Assembly: GCA_938029725.1 (NCBI GenBank)
Contig: CALHGE010000002.1
Coordinates: 62,001-126,000, forward strand
From: an uncultured Flavobacteriaceae bacterium
Lineage (GTDB): Bacteria; Bacteroidota; Bacteroidia; Flavobacteriales; Flavobacteriaceae
Length of the DNA stretch: 64,000 nucleotides
Reading direction: 5' to 3'
Of this stretch, positions 27,479 to 36,578 are shown one piece after another; within the stretch, counting starts at the first letter, position 1; each line of letters begins with the position of its first letter. The position numbers and the translations under genes were made by a program. The notes beneath the pieces were generated by a model. It ran no database searches. It was not told where the DNA came from and was given only the letters and a program-made list of their open reading frames with translations.

Positions 27479-28213
27479 TTATTCAGGTTTTGTCGCTACA
27501 TAAATAGATGCAACACCAAAGGTTTGCGGTTTATTCTCTACCTCTATAAACCCTATTTTGCGTAAAATATTGTTGAAGTTTTCACCGTGAGGAAAAACCG
27601 CTGCTGATTCTGATAAATAGGTATAGGCAGAACGGTCTTTTGAAAAAAGACGACCGACTAAAGGAAGAATATAATTGCAGTGAAATTTATAACCTTGTTT
27701 GTAAGGGGTTTTGGTGGGTACAGAAGTTTCAAGCACTACAAATGTGGCTGAAGGTTTGAGAACGCGGTAGATTTCAGATAAACCTTTTTCTAAGGTTTCG
27801 AAATTACGAACGCCAAAAGCTACCGTTACGGCATCAAAAGTATTTTCTTCAAAAGGGAGGTTTTCGCTATCGCCTACAATCATTTCTATAGTTTCATGCA
27901 ATTGCTTAGCATTGACCTTGTTTTTTCCAACCTCGAGCATTCCGGGGGAAATATCTAATCCAACAATTCTCTTAGCACCAGTTTCTACCATGTTGATGGC
28001 TAAATCACCTGTACCTGTTGCAATATCAAGAATTGACTGTGGTTTATTTTTTTTTAAAATAGCCACTACGCGTTTTCGCCATTTGATATCTATTCCGAAA
28101 GATATAACACGATTTAATCCATCGTAATTTTTTGAAATAGTATCGAACATTTGGGTTACTTGTTCCTTTTTTCCGAGTTCAGAATCTTTATAAGGTGTGA
28201 CTTTTTTGGCCAT
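27479..28213 (-). CDS. ubiE: Demethylmenaquinone methyltransferase (UbiE/MenG)
   Basis: Last step of menaquinone synthesis; Bacteroidota use menaquinone, so MenG activity is expected. The 244-residue protein shows [24 protein letters not shown], motif [44 protein letters not shown], and [19 protein letters not shown]. These match UbiE/COQ5 signatures 1 and 2. ATG at 28213 is chosen over an upstream TTG. It probably shares a transcript with porT. Confidence 0.95.
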   Translation of the reverse strand: MAKKVTPYKDSELGKKEQVTQMFDTISKNYDGLNRVISFGIDIKWRKRVVAILKKNKPQSILDIATGTGDLAINMVETGAKRIVGLDISPGMLEVGKNKVNAKQLHETIEMIVGDSENLPFEENTFDAVTVAFGVRNFETLEKGLSEIYRVLKPSATFVVLETSVPTKTPYKQGYKFHCNYILPLVGRLFSKDRSAYTYLSESAAVFPHGENFNNILRKIGFIEVENKPQTFGVASIYVATKPE

Positions 28214-28340
28214 CAAGAGCAAATTTTTGGTAAAGATACGATTTAAGCCTTCAATTACTAGCGTTCTTGAAATGCAATAAACTACTTGACTCTTAGTTTA
28301 ATACTTAGGTGAATACGGTGGTGAGATGATAAAAATTGTG

Positions 28341-28348
28341 TAATTTTG
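28341..28348 (+). promoter_or_regulatory. Putative -7 box (TAATTTTG) for trkA-trkH
   Basis: Exact TAnnTTTG match, giving a leader of about 120 nt before trkA. Confidence 0.4.
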
Positions 28349-28473
28349 CCCCGCAAATTGTTGCAAATTTTTCTTGAAAAGAGCTGTAAAAAAGCCAAAG
28401 TGTTTCAAACGACACTTCTTTCTGAGTTGAGGTGGTTAGAAAAACTACGTCTAAACTACAATAGTATTACTCG

Positions 28474-29823
28474 ATGAAAATTATAATTGCTGGCGCAGGT
28501 GAGGTAGGCTTTCACTTGGCAAAATTGCTTTCTTATGAATCTCAAGACATTACCTTGATAGATTCAGACAAAGAGAGTTTGACTTACGCAGATAATCATT
28601 TAGATATACGTGTTTTACGAGGCGATGCTACGTCAATAGCCGTATTAAAAGATGCTAGAGTTGAAAATTCAGATCTGGTTATCGGAGTTACTTCTTCAGA
28701 GACTACGAATATTACCTTGTGTATGTTAGCCAAACAATTGGGGTGCCAGCAAACCATTGCTCGAATTTCGAATACTGAATTTATAGATTGCAAGGATACC
28801 ATTAAGTTTAAAGAATTAGGAATTGATGAACTGATTTCTCCAGAAGAGTTGGCTGCTGCTGAAATTCAGCAGCTGTTGAATAAGTCTGCATTTAACGATA
28901 CCTTCGAATTTGAAGATGGAGAGCTTATTATGGTTGGTGTGTCTCTGCCAAAGTCAGCCCCTTTTGTGGGTAAGATGGTAAAGGAGGCAGCAACTATTTT
29001 TCCTGAGCTTCATTTTATGCCTATTGCGTTGAAACGCGCAGGTACACAATACACTGTAGTACCTAGAGGTGATACTATTTTTAAAGAAAGCGATCAAGTT
29101 TATTTTATTACGGTAAAAGAAGGTGTTGACGAATTGTATAAACTTACGGGCAAGAAGAAAGAGGAGATAAAAAATGTGATGATTCTTGGCGGCAGTAAGG
29201 TAGGGTTCAAAGCGGCCCGAGATCTTTGTGCCAAGAAGTTTAATGTAAAGCTTATTGAAAAAAACAAAGAGAAAGCCTTTGACCTTGCAGACGATCTTCC
29301 ATCAGCTTTAGTAATTAATGGTGATGGTCGAAATGTAGAACTCCTAGAAGAAGAAAGCCTAGAGTCGATGGATGCTTTTATAGCGGTTACAGGAAATTCA
29401 GAAACAAATATTATGTCATGTTTGGTTGCGAAATCTAAACATATTAAGAAAACAATCGCACTGGTTGAGAATATGGATTATTTTCAACTTTCACATTCTA
29501 TAGGAATTGATACGCTAATTAATAAGAAGCTATTAGCGGCTAATAAAATATTCAAACACATCAGAAAAGGAGATGTGGTCGCATCAATGCGTTTAAATAA
29601 TTTGAATGCAGAAATCTTAGAGTTCGTGGTAAAACCAGGGTCTAGGGTTACTAATAATACGATTCGAAAACTCGATTTTCCTAAAGAAGCTACCATTGGT
29701 GGTGTTGTGCGTAATGGCGTAGGGGTTATTGCGCTCGGTGGATTTAAAATTGAAGCGGGCGACCGTGTGGTGGTTTGTTGTTTGCCCGATGCCATCGCTA
29801 AAATAGAACGATTGTTTTTGTAA
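28474..29823 (+). CDS. trkA: Trk K+ uptake regulatory subunit TrkA
   Basis: Peripheral NAD(H)-binding protein that gates the TrkH potassium channel. The 449 residues form two tandem RCK units. The first Rossmann fold starts at MKIIIAGAGEVGFHLAKLL, with the acidic end TLIDSDKE and GDATSIAVLKDA. The second starts near residue 231 at NVMILGGSKVGFKAARDL, with LVINGDGRN. Each is followed by a TrkA-C domain (about 140-220 and 370-449). It is followed 1 nt later by trkH, so the pair is an operon. Confidence 0.97.
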   Translation: MKIIIAGAGEVGFHLAKLLSYESQDITLIDSDKESLTYADNHLDIRVLRGDATSIAVLKDARVENSDLVIGVTSSETTNITLCMLAKQLGCQQTIARISNTEFIDCKDTIKFKELGIDELISPEELAAAEIQQLLNKSAFNDTFEFEDGELIMVGVSLPKSAPFVGKMVKEAATIFPELHFMPIALKRAGTQYTVVPRGDTIFKESDQVYFITVKEGVDELYKLTGKKKEEIKNVMILGGSKVGFKAARDLCAKKFNVKLIEKNKEKAFDLADDLPSALVINGDGRNVELLEEESLESMDAFIAVTGNSETNIMSCLVAKSKHIKKTIALVENMDYFQLSHSIGIDTLINKKLLAANKIFKHIRKGDVVASMRLNNLNAEILEFVVKPGSRVTNNTIRKLDFPKEATIGGVVRNGVGVIALGGFKIEAGDRVVVCCLPDAIAKIERLFL

Positions 29824-29824
29824 T

Positions 29825-31315
29825 ATGAGACTAAATTCCAGAATCATTCTGCATATCATGGGTTTGCTACTGCTGGTCAACGGTGGGTTTATGTTAGTTG
29901 CTGCTTTGGTGAGTTTGATCTATGAAGATGGCGCTACTTTAGATATCACATTAGCTGCAGGAAGTACTGTAGTTACAGGGTTTCTTTTAATGTTTGCTAC
30001 CAGAAAACACAAGAAAGAAGTACAGCGAAAAGAGGGCTATATCATCGTTACTTTTGGTTGGATTGTAATGTCGCTCTCAGGGATGTTACCCTATTTGTTT
30101 TCAGGTGCAATACCTGGGGTAACCAATGCCTTCTTTGAAACGATTTCAGGTTATACCACCACAGGGGCGTCTATTGTTGATGATATTGAAGCGCTACCAA
30201 AGGGAATCTTACTTTGGCGAAGTCTTACGCATTGGATAGGGGGTATGGGTATCATCGTATTGGCTATAGCTATCTTACCGCTTTTAGGTATTGGTGGAAT
30301 GCAATTGTTTGCGGCGGAGGCTCCTGGGCCAAGTGCTGATAAGTTACACCCAAGAATTACCGATACCGCCAAACGTTTATGGCTTATTTATGTCGGTTAT
30401 ACTGCGGCTGAAACCCTATTGTTAAGTCTTGCTGGAATGTCTTTTTTTGACGCTATTAATCATGCCTTGGCAACTTTGTCTACAGGTGGATTTTCTACTA
30501 AAAACGAAAGTTTGGCCTATTGGAACGATACCCCTGCCATTCAATATATTGTTATACTATTTATGTTCTTAGCCGGAAGTAATTTCGTTTTAAGCTATTT
30601 TGCTTTTAAGGGAAAAGTACAGCGTGTATTTCAAGATGAGGAGTTTAAGTTTTATGGAGGATTTATACTATTATTCACTATTCTTTCTGCTGTCGTTGTT
30701 TATACGCAGGCAAATGTGCCGGTTTCAGAATTTCATCCAATGGTGTTTGGAGAAGCGGAAAGTTCTTTTCGTCATGCACTATTCCAAGTTGTAGCTGTCA
30801 TAACAACAACAGGATTTGTAACTGCCGATTTTACGAGCTGGACACCTTTCTTGACTATCTTTTTCTTTGGTTTGTTTTTCTTGGGTGGTTCTGCCGGATC
30901 TACCGCTGGAGGAATAAAAGTTATGCGTCACCTACTGATCATCAAAAACGGATTGTTAGAATTTAAGCGCACGCTTCACCCGAATGCTATAATTCCTGTA
31001 CGGTACAATGATAAAACCGTAAAGGAACATATTGTATATAATATCATTGCCTTTTTCGTGCTCTACATGTTGCTCTTTATAATTGGAGCTCTGGTGCTAG
31101 GCTTTTTGGGCTTGGATTTTGAATCTGCCATCGGAGGTGCTGCATCTTCTTTAGGTAATGTAGGTCCGGCGCTCGGAAGTTTAAACCCAGTCAGTAATTT
31201 TAATACTTTACCAGATGCTGGTAAATGGTGGTGTGGGTTCTTGATGCTAGCGGGTAGATTAGAGCTTTTTACAGTTTTAATTTTACTAACTCCTTATTTT
31301 TGGAAACGAACATAG
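29825..31315 (+). CDS. trkH: Trk K+ uptake transmembrane subunit TrkH
   Basis: Pore subunit of the potassium transporter in the inner membrane. The 496-residue protein has about ten hydrophobic segments and four pore loops. Selectivity-filter-like segments are SGYTTTGASIV, LSTGGFSTKNES, VITTTGFVTADF and ASSLGNVGPALG. It also has WIGGMGIIVLAIAILPLLGIGGMQLFAAEAPGP, a TrkH hallmark. The gene begins 1 nt after the trkA stop, indicating translational coupling. No terminator is obvious after it. Confidence 0.97.
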   Translation: MRLNSRIILHIMGLLLLVNGGFMLVAALVSLIYEDGATLDITLAAGSTVVTGFLLMFATRKHKKEVQRKEGYIIVTFGWIVMSLSGMLPYLFSGAIPGVTNAFFETISGYTTTGASIVDDIEALPKGILLWRSLTHWIGGMGIIVLAIAILPLLGIGGMQLFAAEAPGPSADKLHPRITDTAKRLWLIYVGYTAAETLLLSLAGMSFFDAINHALATLSTGGFSTKNESLAYWNDTPAIQYIVILFMFLAGSNFVLSYFAFKGKVQRVFQDEEFKFYGGFILLFTILSAVVVYTQANVPVSEFHPMVFGEAESSFRHALFQVVAVITTTGFVTADFTSWTPFLTIFFFGLFFLGGSAGSTAGGIKVMRHLLIIKNGLLEFKRTLHPNAIIPVRYNDKTVKEHIVYNIIAFFVLYMLLFIIGALVLGFLGLDFESAIGGAASSLGNVGPALGSLNPVSNFNTLPDAGKWWCGFLMLAGRLELFTVLILLTPYFWKRT

Positions 31316-31333
31316 CCGAGATGGGCCAACCCA

Positions 31334-31495
31334 TCAATTCTCTGGTACAGCTTTAAGGGCTCTTCGCTTTGTAAACCATGCCTTCATTGCTTCAGGTGAT
31401 TGCATTGCTATTTGACATAGTAGGCTTGGTGTCAAGATGATCAGCAGCCCTTTTTTTAACCTTTCCATAGCGTGTTTGTGACTTAGCTCTGCCAT
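31334..31495 (-). CDS. Uncertain 53-aa ORF
   Basis: I do not recognise this product. The frame encodes 53 residues beginning MAELSHKHAMERLKKG, with a short hydrophobic part (LLIILTPSLLCQIAM) and a basic C-terminus (AWFTKRRALKAVPEN). It is in the same frame as the 63-aa ORF upstream, separated by two stop codons. The pair could be small genes after the sulfatase gene or the remains of one older gene. There is no promoter or terminator to help decide. Confidence 0.25.
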   Translation of the reverse strand: MAELSHKHAMERLKKGLLIILTPSLLCQIAMQSPEAMKAWFTKRRALKAVPEN

Positions 31496-31528
31496 TTCTT
31501 TAATGGTTTTTGACTAAAACATGGTATC

Positions 31529-31720
31529 TCAGGCGTACCAAGCTGATGGCAGGTCATCGGCTTCATTTTTTTTGGCACTTAACTTTGCTAGTTCATTCAT
31601 GCAATAGCGAATTAAACTGAACTCCGTTTGATATGAATTTGATTCCCATGCTTTAAGGTACTCTTTAGGTGTAATAGGCTTTTGATTTTGATGCGAAAAC
31701 GTAGTTAACTTTTTGATCAT
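31529..31720 (-). CDS. Uncertain 63-aa ORF downstream of sulfatase
   Basis: I do not recognise this product. The 63 residues are polar and lysine-rich (MIKKLTTFSHQNQKPITPKEYLKAWESNS...), with a predicted helical middle (FSLIRYCMNELAKLSAKKNEA), and no membrane or signal segment. It starts 6 nt after the sulfatase stop on the same strand, so co-transcription is possible. The ATG and the tight spacing favour a real gene, but there is no family evidence. Confidence 0.35.
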   Translation of the reverse strand: MIKKLTTFSHQNQKPITPKEYLKAWESNSYQTEFSLIRYCMNELAKLSAKKNEADDLPSAWYA

Positions 31721-31726
31721 TTGTAC

Positions 31727-33697
31727 TTACCTGTAGCCTTTGGTGTATACCGTGCGATTTGTAGAGGTTAAGCCATTAAAAAGGCCTTCTCTGGTTGTCT
31801 CAACAACCAAAGTAGCTTCCCAAGGGGTTCTAGTGGCAGGCTCTAGCCATAAGGTCTGAGTCACTTTACTGTTTAACCATTTTCCGTTCTTCGAATCTTG
31901 AAATGGATACGAGGATGTTATGATTAATCTATTCTCTTTCCAAGCTGTTGTTGAAATGATCGGTTTTCCGGTACGGCCCATTAGTATAGCATTCTCAGAC
32001 TTTAAGCCATCTGTAGCAAAGCGATATCGTACCAATTGTTGAATTTCTCTGGGTGTGAATACTACGCGCTCTATCTCCAATTGATTTGCTGTATGTTTGA
32101 TAGATATGTTATTGCCCCAGCCACTACCGAGAGTAGGCACTAAGGGTTTATCTACGCGATTAATTACCGAAACCCTATGTAGTATTGCGGTTGACCAGGT
32201 ACCTGAAAAATCAGGTTTTTCGATTGCCTTGCTACGGGGTACAAGCGTAGTTCTATCGGTTCTTGAGTAGGTGGTTACAGGACTTCCAGAGCCAACTGGG
32301 GGAGGAAAATAGGGATCGGCAGCATTGGCACTTGCCGATACGCGAGGATGCGTAATGAAGGTGGCTTCATATTCTTTTACAATGCTGTCCATAACGCCGA
32401 TGACCCCTGGGTAGTAATCCTTGACGTCGATTTCTTCTCTTGGATCTACCCTTAAATCAAATAACCGTACTTGATTGTTTGGTTCAGGATCAGGCATTTC
32501 TGTTTTATATACATACCACAGTTTCCAATTACGCCATTTGACGGCCATTACTTGCCCAAACCGCTGTGTGAATATGGCACTTTCTCGGTTAGAATGTTTT
32601 TGTTTTCCCTCTAAAAAAGGAAGTTGATTTACCCCATCTATAATTCGATCTTTTGGAAGAGCATCAGCTGTGCCCGTAGCATTTATAATAGTCGTAAACA
32701 AATCAACCTCATGAAACATCTCGTTAGACACCTGCCCTGGTTTGATCTTATTGGGCCATCGAATAACTGCTGGTGTTCGAATACCGCCTTCCATGGCTGA
32801 ATTGTAATAGCCACGCCAAGGGCCGGGTGAACCTCTCCAAGGGCGCCTCATTTCGGCCCCGTTGTCAGTACACCATATGATAAGTGTGTTGTCTTCAATT
32901 CCCTGTTCTTTTAATTGATCTAGAATCAAACCGACATTATAGTCTACATCGGCCATTGAATCACCCATATCACCTGCGCCAGTAGTGCCAGCCTTATCAG
33001 GGTGCGGTAGGGCAGGAAAATGTAGCTGTGTCATGGCGTAATACAAAAAGAACGGTTTGTTCTTCTTGGCATTCTCCTTTATAAAAGTAATGCTGTGCTC
33101 AGCAGCTTCACGGTCAATAGTGCGTCTGGTTTCTTGATTGAAAGGTTTTATTTTTATGGAAGGGGTTCCGGCTATTCCTTTCCATATATAAGGCGTAGGT
33201 TGCATATTCTCATGAAAACCACTCATTGACGGAAACTGAGATACATGTGTGGTTCCTGGAATTCCATACCATTCGTCAAAACCCTGATTTGTGGGTTCTC
33301 TCTTATTGTGCCAATTTTTTGCTCCAAGATCCCATTTTCCAAAAAGTGCTGTTGCGTAGCCTTCTGATTTGAGGCGTTCGGCAATGGTCTCTTCCCATAA
33401 GGTGGTGCCTTCATAATACGATTCGCCAGCTCGAACGGCATACCTACCTGTAAGAATAGCTATGCGAGAAGGAGTACATGAATATTCGACATTAAAGTTT
33501 GTCAACCGCATACCTTCGCTGCCTATTCGGTCAATGTTCGGTGTAGGTACGCCTCTTGCGCCTCCATAGGCAGCTACTTCGCCTACACCTAAATTATCAG
33601 GAAAAATCAATATTACATTGGGTTTCTTTTGTGCAAAAGCAGAAAATGTAACTAGGCAAAAGATAAGTGAGGCTAAATTTAAATATAGGTTCTTCAT
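31727..33697 (-). CDS. Secreted arylsulfatase (sulfatase S1 family) with C-terminal extension
   Basis: Exported hydrolase likely to desulfate a marine polysaccharide or other sulfate ester. It has a signal peptide (MKNLYLNLASLIFCLVTFSAFAQ), the metal-site start PNVILIFPDNLGVGE, and the active-site signature CTPSRIAILTGRY. In it, Cys74 is the residue oxidised to formylglycine in C-x-P-S-R sulfatases. LIIWCTDNGAEMRRPWRG is the C-terminal metal motif. The sulfatase domain ends near residue 490. The remaining 160 residues (from DFSGTWSTAILHRV) look like a separate beta-rich, lipocalin-type domain. A maturase is not in the window, and no SusCD pair or glycoside hydrolase accompanies it. Confidence 0.9.
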   Translation of the reverse strand: MKNLYLNLASLIFCLVTFSAFAQKKPNVILIFPDNLGVGEVAAYGGARGVPTPNIDRIGSEGMRLTNFNVEYSCTPSRIAILTGRYAVRAGESYYEGTTLWEETIAERLKSEGYATALFGKWDLGAKNWHNKREPTNQGFDEWYGIPGTTHVSQFPSMSGFHENMQPTPYIWKGIAGTPSIKIKPFNQETRRTIDREAAEHSITFIKENAKKNKPFFLYYAMTQLHFPALPHPDKAGTTGAGDMGDSMADVDYNVGLILDQLKEQGIEDNTLIIWCTDNGAEMRRPWRGSPGPWRGYYNSAMEGGIRTPAVIRWPNKIKPGQVSNEMFHEVDLFTTIINATGTADALPKDRIIDGVNQLPFLEGKQKHSNRESAIFTQRFGQVMAVKWRNWKLWYVYKTEMPDPEPNNQVRLFDLRVDPREEIDVKDYYPGVIGVMDSIVKEYEATFITHPRVSASANAADPYFPPPVGSGSPVTTYSRTDRTTLVPRSKAIEKPDFSGTWSTAILHRVSVINRVDKPLVPTLGSGWGNNISIKHTANQLEIERVVFTPREIQQLVRYRFATDGLKSENAILMGRTGKPIISTTAWKENRLIITSSYPFQDSKNGKWLNSKVTQTLWLEPATRTPWEATLVVETTREGLFNGLTSTNRTVYTKGYR

Positions 33698-33846
33698 TTG
33701 TAAAGTGTTGCGAAACTCAAGATACTATTTGATTTTATGAACTGAGGTAAAATTTCATAAAATATCACATGAGCAGCACTAGAATTGGAGGTAGGTATCG
33801 GATGATAAAAGGCTATATCTGGGGTGGAACAGAGAACTTTAGGAAT

Positions 33847-33886
33847 AAAAAAACCCTCAAGAATACGGTATTCTTGAGGGTTTTTT
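33847..33886 (-). terminator. Terminator after aspartate aminotransferase gene
   Basis: Perfect 13-bp stem CCCTCAAGAATAC/GTATTCTTGAGGG with a 1-nt centre, flanked by A7 and T6, so it could act in both directions. On the minus strand the tail is seven T then ATTCC. Confidence 0.9.
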
Positions 33887-33905
33887 ACTTGTAGCTAGTG
33901 CTGTT

Positions 33906-35096
33906 CTAGCCTACAGCAATTTTTATTCTTGAAACGGCTTCGCGAATATCTTTTTCAGAGGCGGCGTACGAAATTCGGATGCAATTTCCGTTTCCAAAGG
34001 CATCACCGGTTACCGTAGCTACATTTGCATTTTCTAATAGATACATGGCAAAATCAGAAGCGTTGTTTATCATTGTTCCGTTTAGGGTTTTGCCAAAGTA
34101 TGCTTTAATATCAGGAAAAACATAAAAAGCTCCTTCGGGCTCATTGCATTTGAATCCTTCAATACTGTTTAATAATCCTAAAATTAAAGTTCTACGCTCT
34201 TTGAATTCATCAACCATAAATTGAATGCGACTGGGCGATTCTACAAGCGCGGTAATCACAGCTCGCTGCGCAATGCAGTTTGCTCCACTAGTTACTTGGC
34301 CCTGAAGTTTATTACAGGCACGAGCGATATAAGTTGGAGCACCGATGTAACCGATACGCCATCCGGTCATTGCAAAGGCTTTGGCTACCCCGTTTACGGT
34401 AACTGTGCGGTCATACATATCTTCAAAAGAAGCCATTGATGCATGCGCGGTAACTCCGTAGTTAATATGCTCGTAAATCTCATCACTAACAATTATAATT
34501 TGCGGATACTTTTTCAAAACATCTGCCAAAGCTCTTAATTCTTCTTTGCTATAAATAGAACCACTTGGATTACAGGGAGAGCTATACCATAACATTTTAG
34601 TTTTAGGCGTAATGGCAGATTCTAGCTGCTCAGGGGTCATTTTAAAATCAGTATCTATTGAAGTAGCTACTTCCACGGGTACACCGCCAGCTAATTTTAC
34701 AATATCACTATAACTTACCCAATATGGGCAGGGTAAAATCACTTCATCACCATCATTTAAAACTACTTGAGCAACGTTATATAGTGCTTGTTTTGCTCCA
34801 GTGGAAACAACTAATTGCGAGCGATCATAGGTCAGGTTATTATCTCGTTTCAATTTGGTAATAATGGCATCTTTCAAATCTACATAACCATCAACTGGTG
34901 TGTATGAATTGTAATCGTCATGTACCGCTTGTATTGCCGCGTCTTTGATGTAGTCGGGCGTATTGAAATCAGGCTCTCCTAGGCTGAGTCCGATAATATC
35001 TTTTCCTGCCGCTCTTAATTCGCGTGCTTTTGCTGCCATTTCAAGGGTTGCAGATGGGGTAACGTTGTTGATTCTATCCGATAGTTGGTTGCTCAT
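33906..35096 (-). CDS. aspC: PLP-dependent aminotransferase class I (aspartate aminotransferase type)
   Basis: Fold-type I aminotransferase, probably aspartate:2-oxoglutarate. The 396-residue protein has GLSLGEPDFNTPDYIKDAA, the cofactor-binding STGAKQALYNVAQVVLNDGDEV, the stacking segment YSSPCNPSGSIYS, IIIVSDEIYEHI, and the PLP lysine in VAKAFAMTGWRIGYIGAP. NCIRISYAAS at the end binds the substrate carboxylate. The subtype (AspC class Ib) is inferred from these patterns. It is a single gene with a strong terminator. Confidence 0.92.
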   Translation of the reverse strand: MSNQLSDRINNVTPSATLEMAAKARELRAAGKDIIGLSLGEPDFNTPDYIKDAAIQAVHDDYNSYTPVDGYVDLKDAIITKLKRDNNLTYDRSQLVVSTGAKQALYNVAQVVLNDGDEVILPCPYWVSYSDIVKLAGGVPVEVATSIDTDFKMTPEQLESAITPKTKMLWYSSPCNPSGSIYSKEELRALADVLKKYPQIIIVSDEIYEHINYGVTAHASMASFEDMYDRTVTVNGVAKAFAMTGWRIGYIGAPTYIARACNKLQGQVTSGANCIAQRAVITALVESPSRIQFMVDEFKERRTLILGLLNSIEGFKCNEPEGAFYVFPDIKAYFGKTLNGTMINNASDFAMYLLENANVATVTGDAFGNGNCIRISYAASEKDIREAVSRIKIAVG

Positions 35097-35359
35097 TGGA
35101 ATGTTCTTTTATTTTCATTGCCTGCCTATGTCGAACTTGTTTCACTAAAGACAGTAATCTAGTGTGTAACTGCTAAAATTCATTACAAAATTAAAACATT
35201 TGAAATTCTTTGAAGCTGGAAAGAGCAATTGATTATTAACTATTTGCGTGTAGTTTGTGAATAGTGTAAAAATGAATAGCCCAATAATCGCGGCTTATGT
35301 TTTCGCAAACACATCAATCGATTATTGAGCTATTAAAAAGCTTCCTTTTAAAGGTGTAC

Positions 35360-36460
35360 CTATGCTTGAAAAGCAGGCTGCTTGCCCAATTCTTTTAAAT
35401 GCTTAAAATGAGAGAAGATTGCTTTTCGTGTTGTTTTATATTCGTTGTAAGGCAGATTAAACTCTTTCGCTGTCTTTTTTACAATCTTCGCTATGTCAGT
35501 ATAATGAACATGGCTAATGTTTGGAAAAATATGATGTTCTACTTGGTGATTTAAACCACCAGTAAACCAATTTACTATTTTATTTTTGGTGCCAAAATTT
35601 ACAGTGGTAAATAGCTGATGAATGGCCCAGGTGTTTTTCATTGTGCCGCTTTCGTCAGGTAATGGCGTTTGTGCATCGTCAACGATATGTGCTAATTGAA
35701 ATGTAACACTCAAAATTACACCGGCTACGTAATGCATAATAAAGAAGCCTAAAAGAATCTGCCACCAAGCAATATCAAGGAAAATTAGAGGTACTACAAT
35801 CCAGATAGTGATATATATTAATTTAGCAATTACCATGGTACTCCAGTTCATTGCTGGGCTTGGAAGTTTGCCATAGGATAATTTTCTTTTCATGTAACGG
35901 TACATTTGCTGAAAATCAGTTGTAATGGCCCAATTAAAAGTTAATAATCCGTAGAGAAAAACGGAGTATAGATGTTGAAATTTATGATGTTTTTTCCATT
36001 CGGTATGTGTTGAAAAACGAAGTACACGACCAGCTTCCATGTCTTCATCATGCTCGTGAATGTTCGTATAGGTGTGGTGTAATACATTGTGCTGTACTTG
36101 CCAATTGTAAACGTTACCTGCTAAGATATAAATACTACCGCCCATTATCTTATTGACCCATTTTTTATTCGAATAAGAGCCATGATTTCCATCATGCATC
36201 ACATTCATTCCAACACCAGCCATTCCAACTCCCATGAGTATGGTTAGTAGTAAATTGGCCCAAGTAGGAAGCCCTAAGGTTAAAATGAGAAAATACGGGG
36301 CTAAAAACATCGTGAACATCACTATTGTTTTTAAATGCAATCGCCAGTTCCCTGTTTTTTTTAGTTTATTTTCTTTGAAATAGTCGTTTACCCGTTTGTT
36401 CAAGGTTTTGAAAAATTGAGCAGAATCTTTTCTTGAAAATCGAATTGTAGTCTGGTCCAT
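35360..36460 (-). CDS. Membrane fatty-acid / acyl-CoA desaturase
   Basis: Integral-membrane di-iron desaturase of 366 residues. The three histidine boxes are visible: HDGNHGS (His89 and His93), HNVLHHTYTNIHEH (from His124), and HQVEHHIFPN (from His305). The HQVEHH form, with Gln as first box-3 ligand spacing, is typical of front-end or linoleoyl-CoA-type desaturases. Four hydrophobic segments flank the boxes. No cytochrome b5 domain is fused. The exact regiospecificity cannot be told. A TAnnTTTG box lies 19 nt upstream, and rsmG is divergent. Confidence 0.92.
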   Translation of the reverse strand: MDQTTIRFSRKDSAQFFKTLNKRVNDYFKENKLKKTGNWRLHLKTIVMFTMFLAPYFLILTLGLPTWANLLLTILMGVGMAGVGMNVMHDGNHGSYSNKKWVNKIMGGSIYILAGNVYNWQVQHNVLHHTYTNIHEHDEDMEAGRVLRFSTHTEWKKHHKFQHLYSVFLYGLLTFNWAITTDFQQMYRYMKRKLSYGKLPSPAMNWSTMVIAKLIYITIWIVVPLIFLDIAWWQILLGFFIMHYVAGVILSVTFQLAHIVDDAQTPLPDESGTMKNTWAIHQLFTTVNFGTKNKIVNWFTGGLNHQVEHHIFPNISHVHYTDIAKIVKKTAKEFNLPYNEYKTTRKAIFSHFKHLKELGKQPAFQA

Positions 36461-36478
36461 ATCAAGCGTATTTTTTTA

Positions 36479-36486
36479 CAAAGATA
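36479..36486 (-). promoter_or_regulatory. Putative -7 box (TATCTTTG) for desaturase gene
   Basis: Exact TAnnTTTG match on the minus strand, 18 nt before the ATG at 36460. Confidence 0.5.
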
Positions 36487-36554
36487 AGGGAATAGCATCC
36501 CTATTTATCTGAATACTTTCCCAAAAAAGAAAATATTAGTCCTTGTGAATATAC

Positions 36555-36562
36555 TATTTTTG
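36555..36562 (+). promoter_or_regulatory. Putative -7 box (TATTTTTG) for rsmG
   Basis: Exact TAnnTTTG match, 16 nt before the rsmG ATG. The transcript would have a very short leader. Confidence 0.5.
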
Positions 36563-36578
36563 CGGAAATTAATTAGTG

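Noticed and set aside
29484-29880. Minus-strand ORFs of 103 and 87 aa over trkA/trkH
   Set aside because: Low-complexity shadows of the coding strand.
33769-33894. 41-aa ORF running into the aspC terminator
   Set aside because: It reads through the hairpin arms, as random frames do, and has no family pattern.
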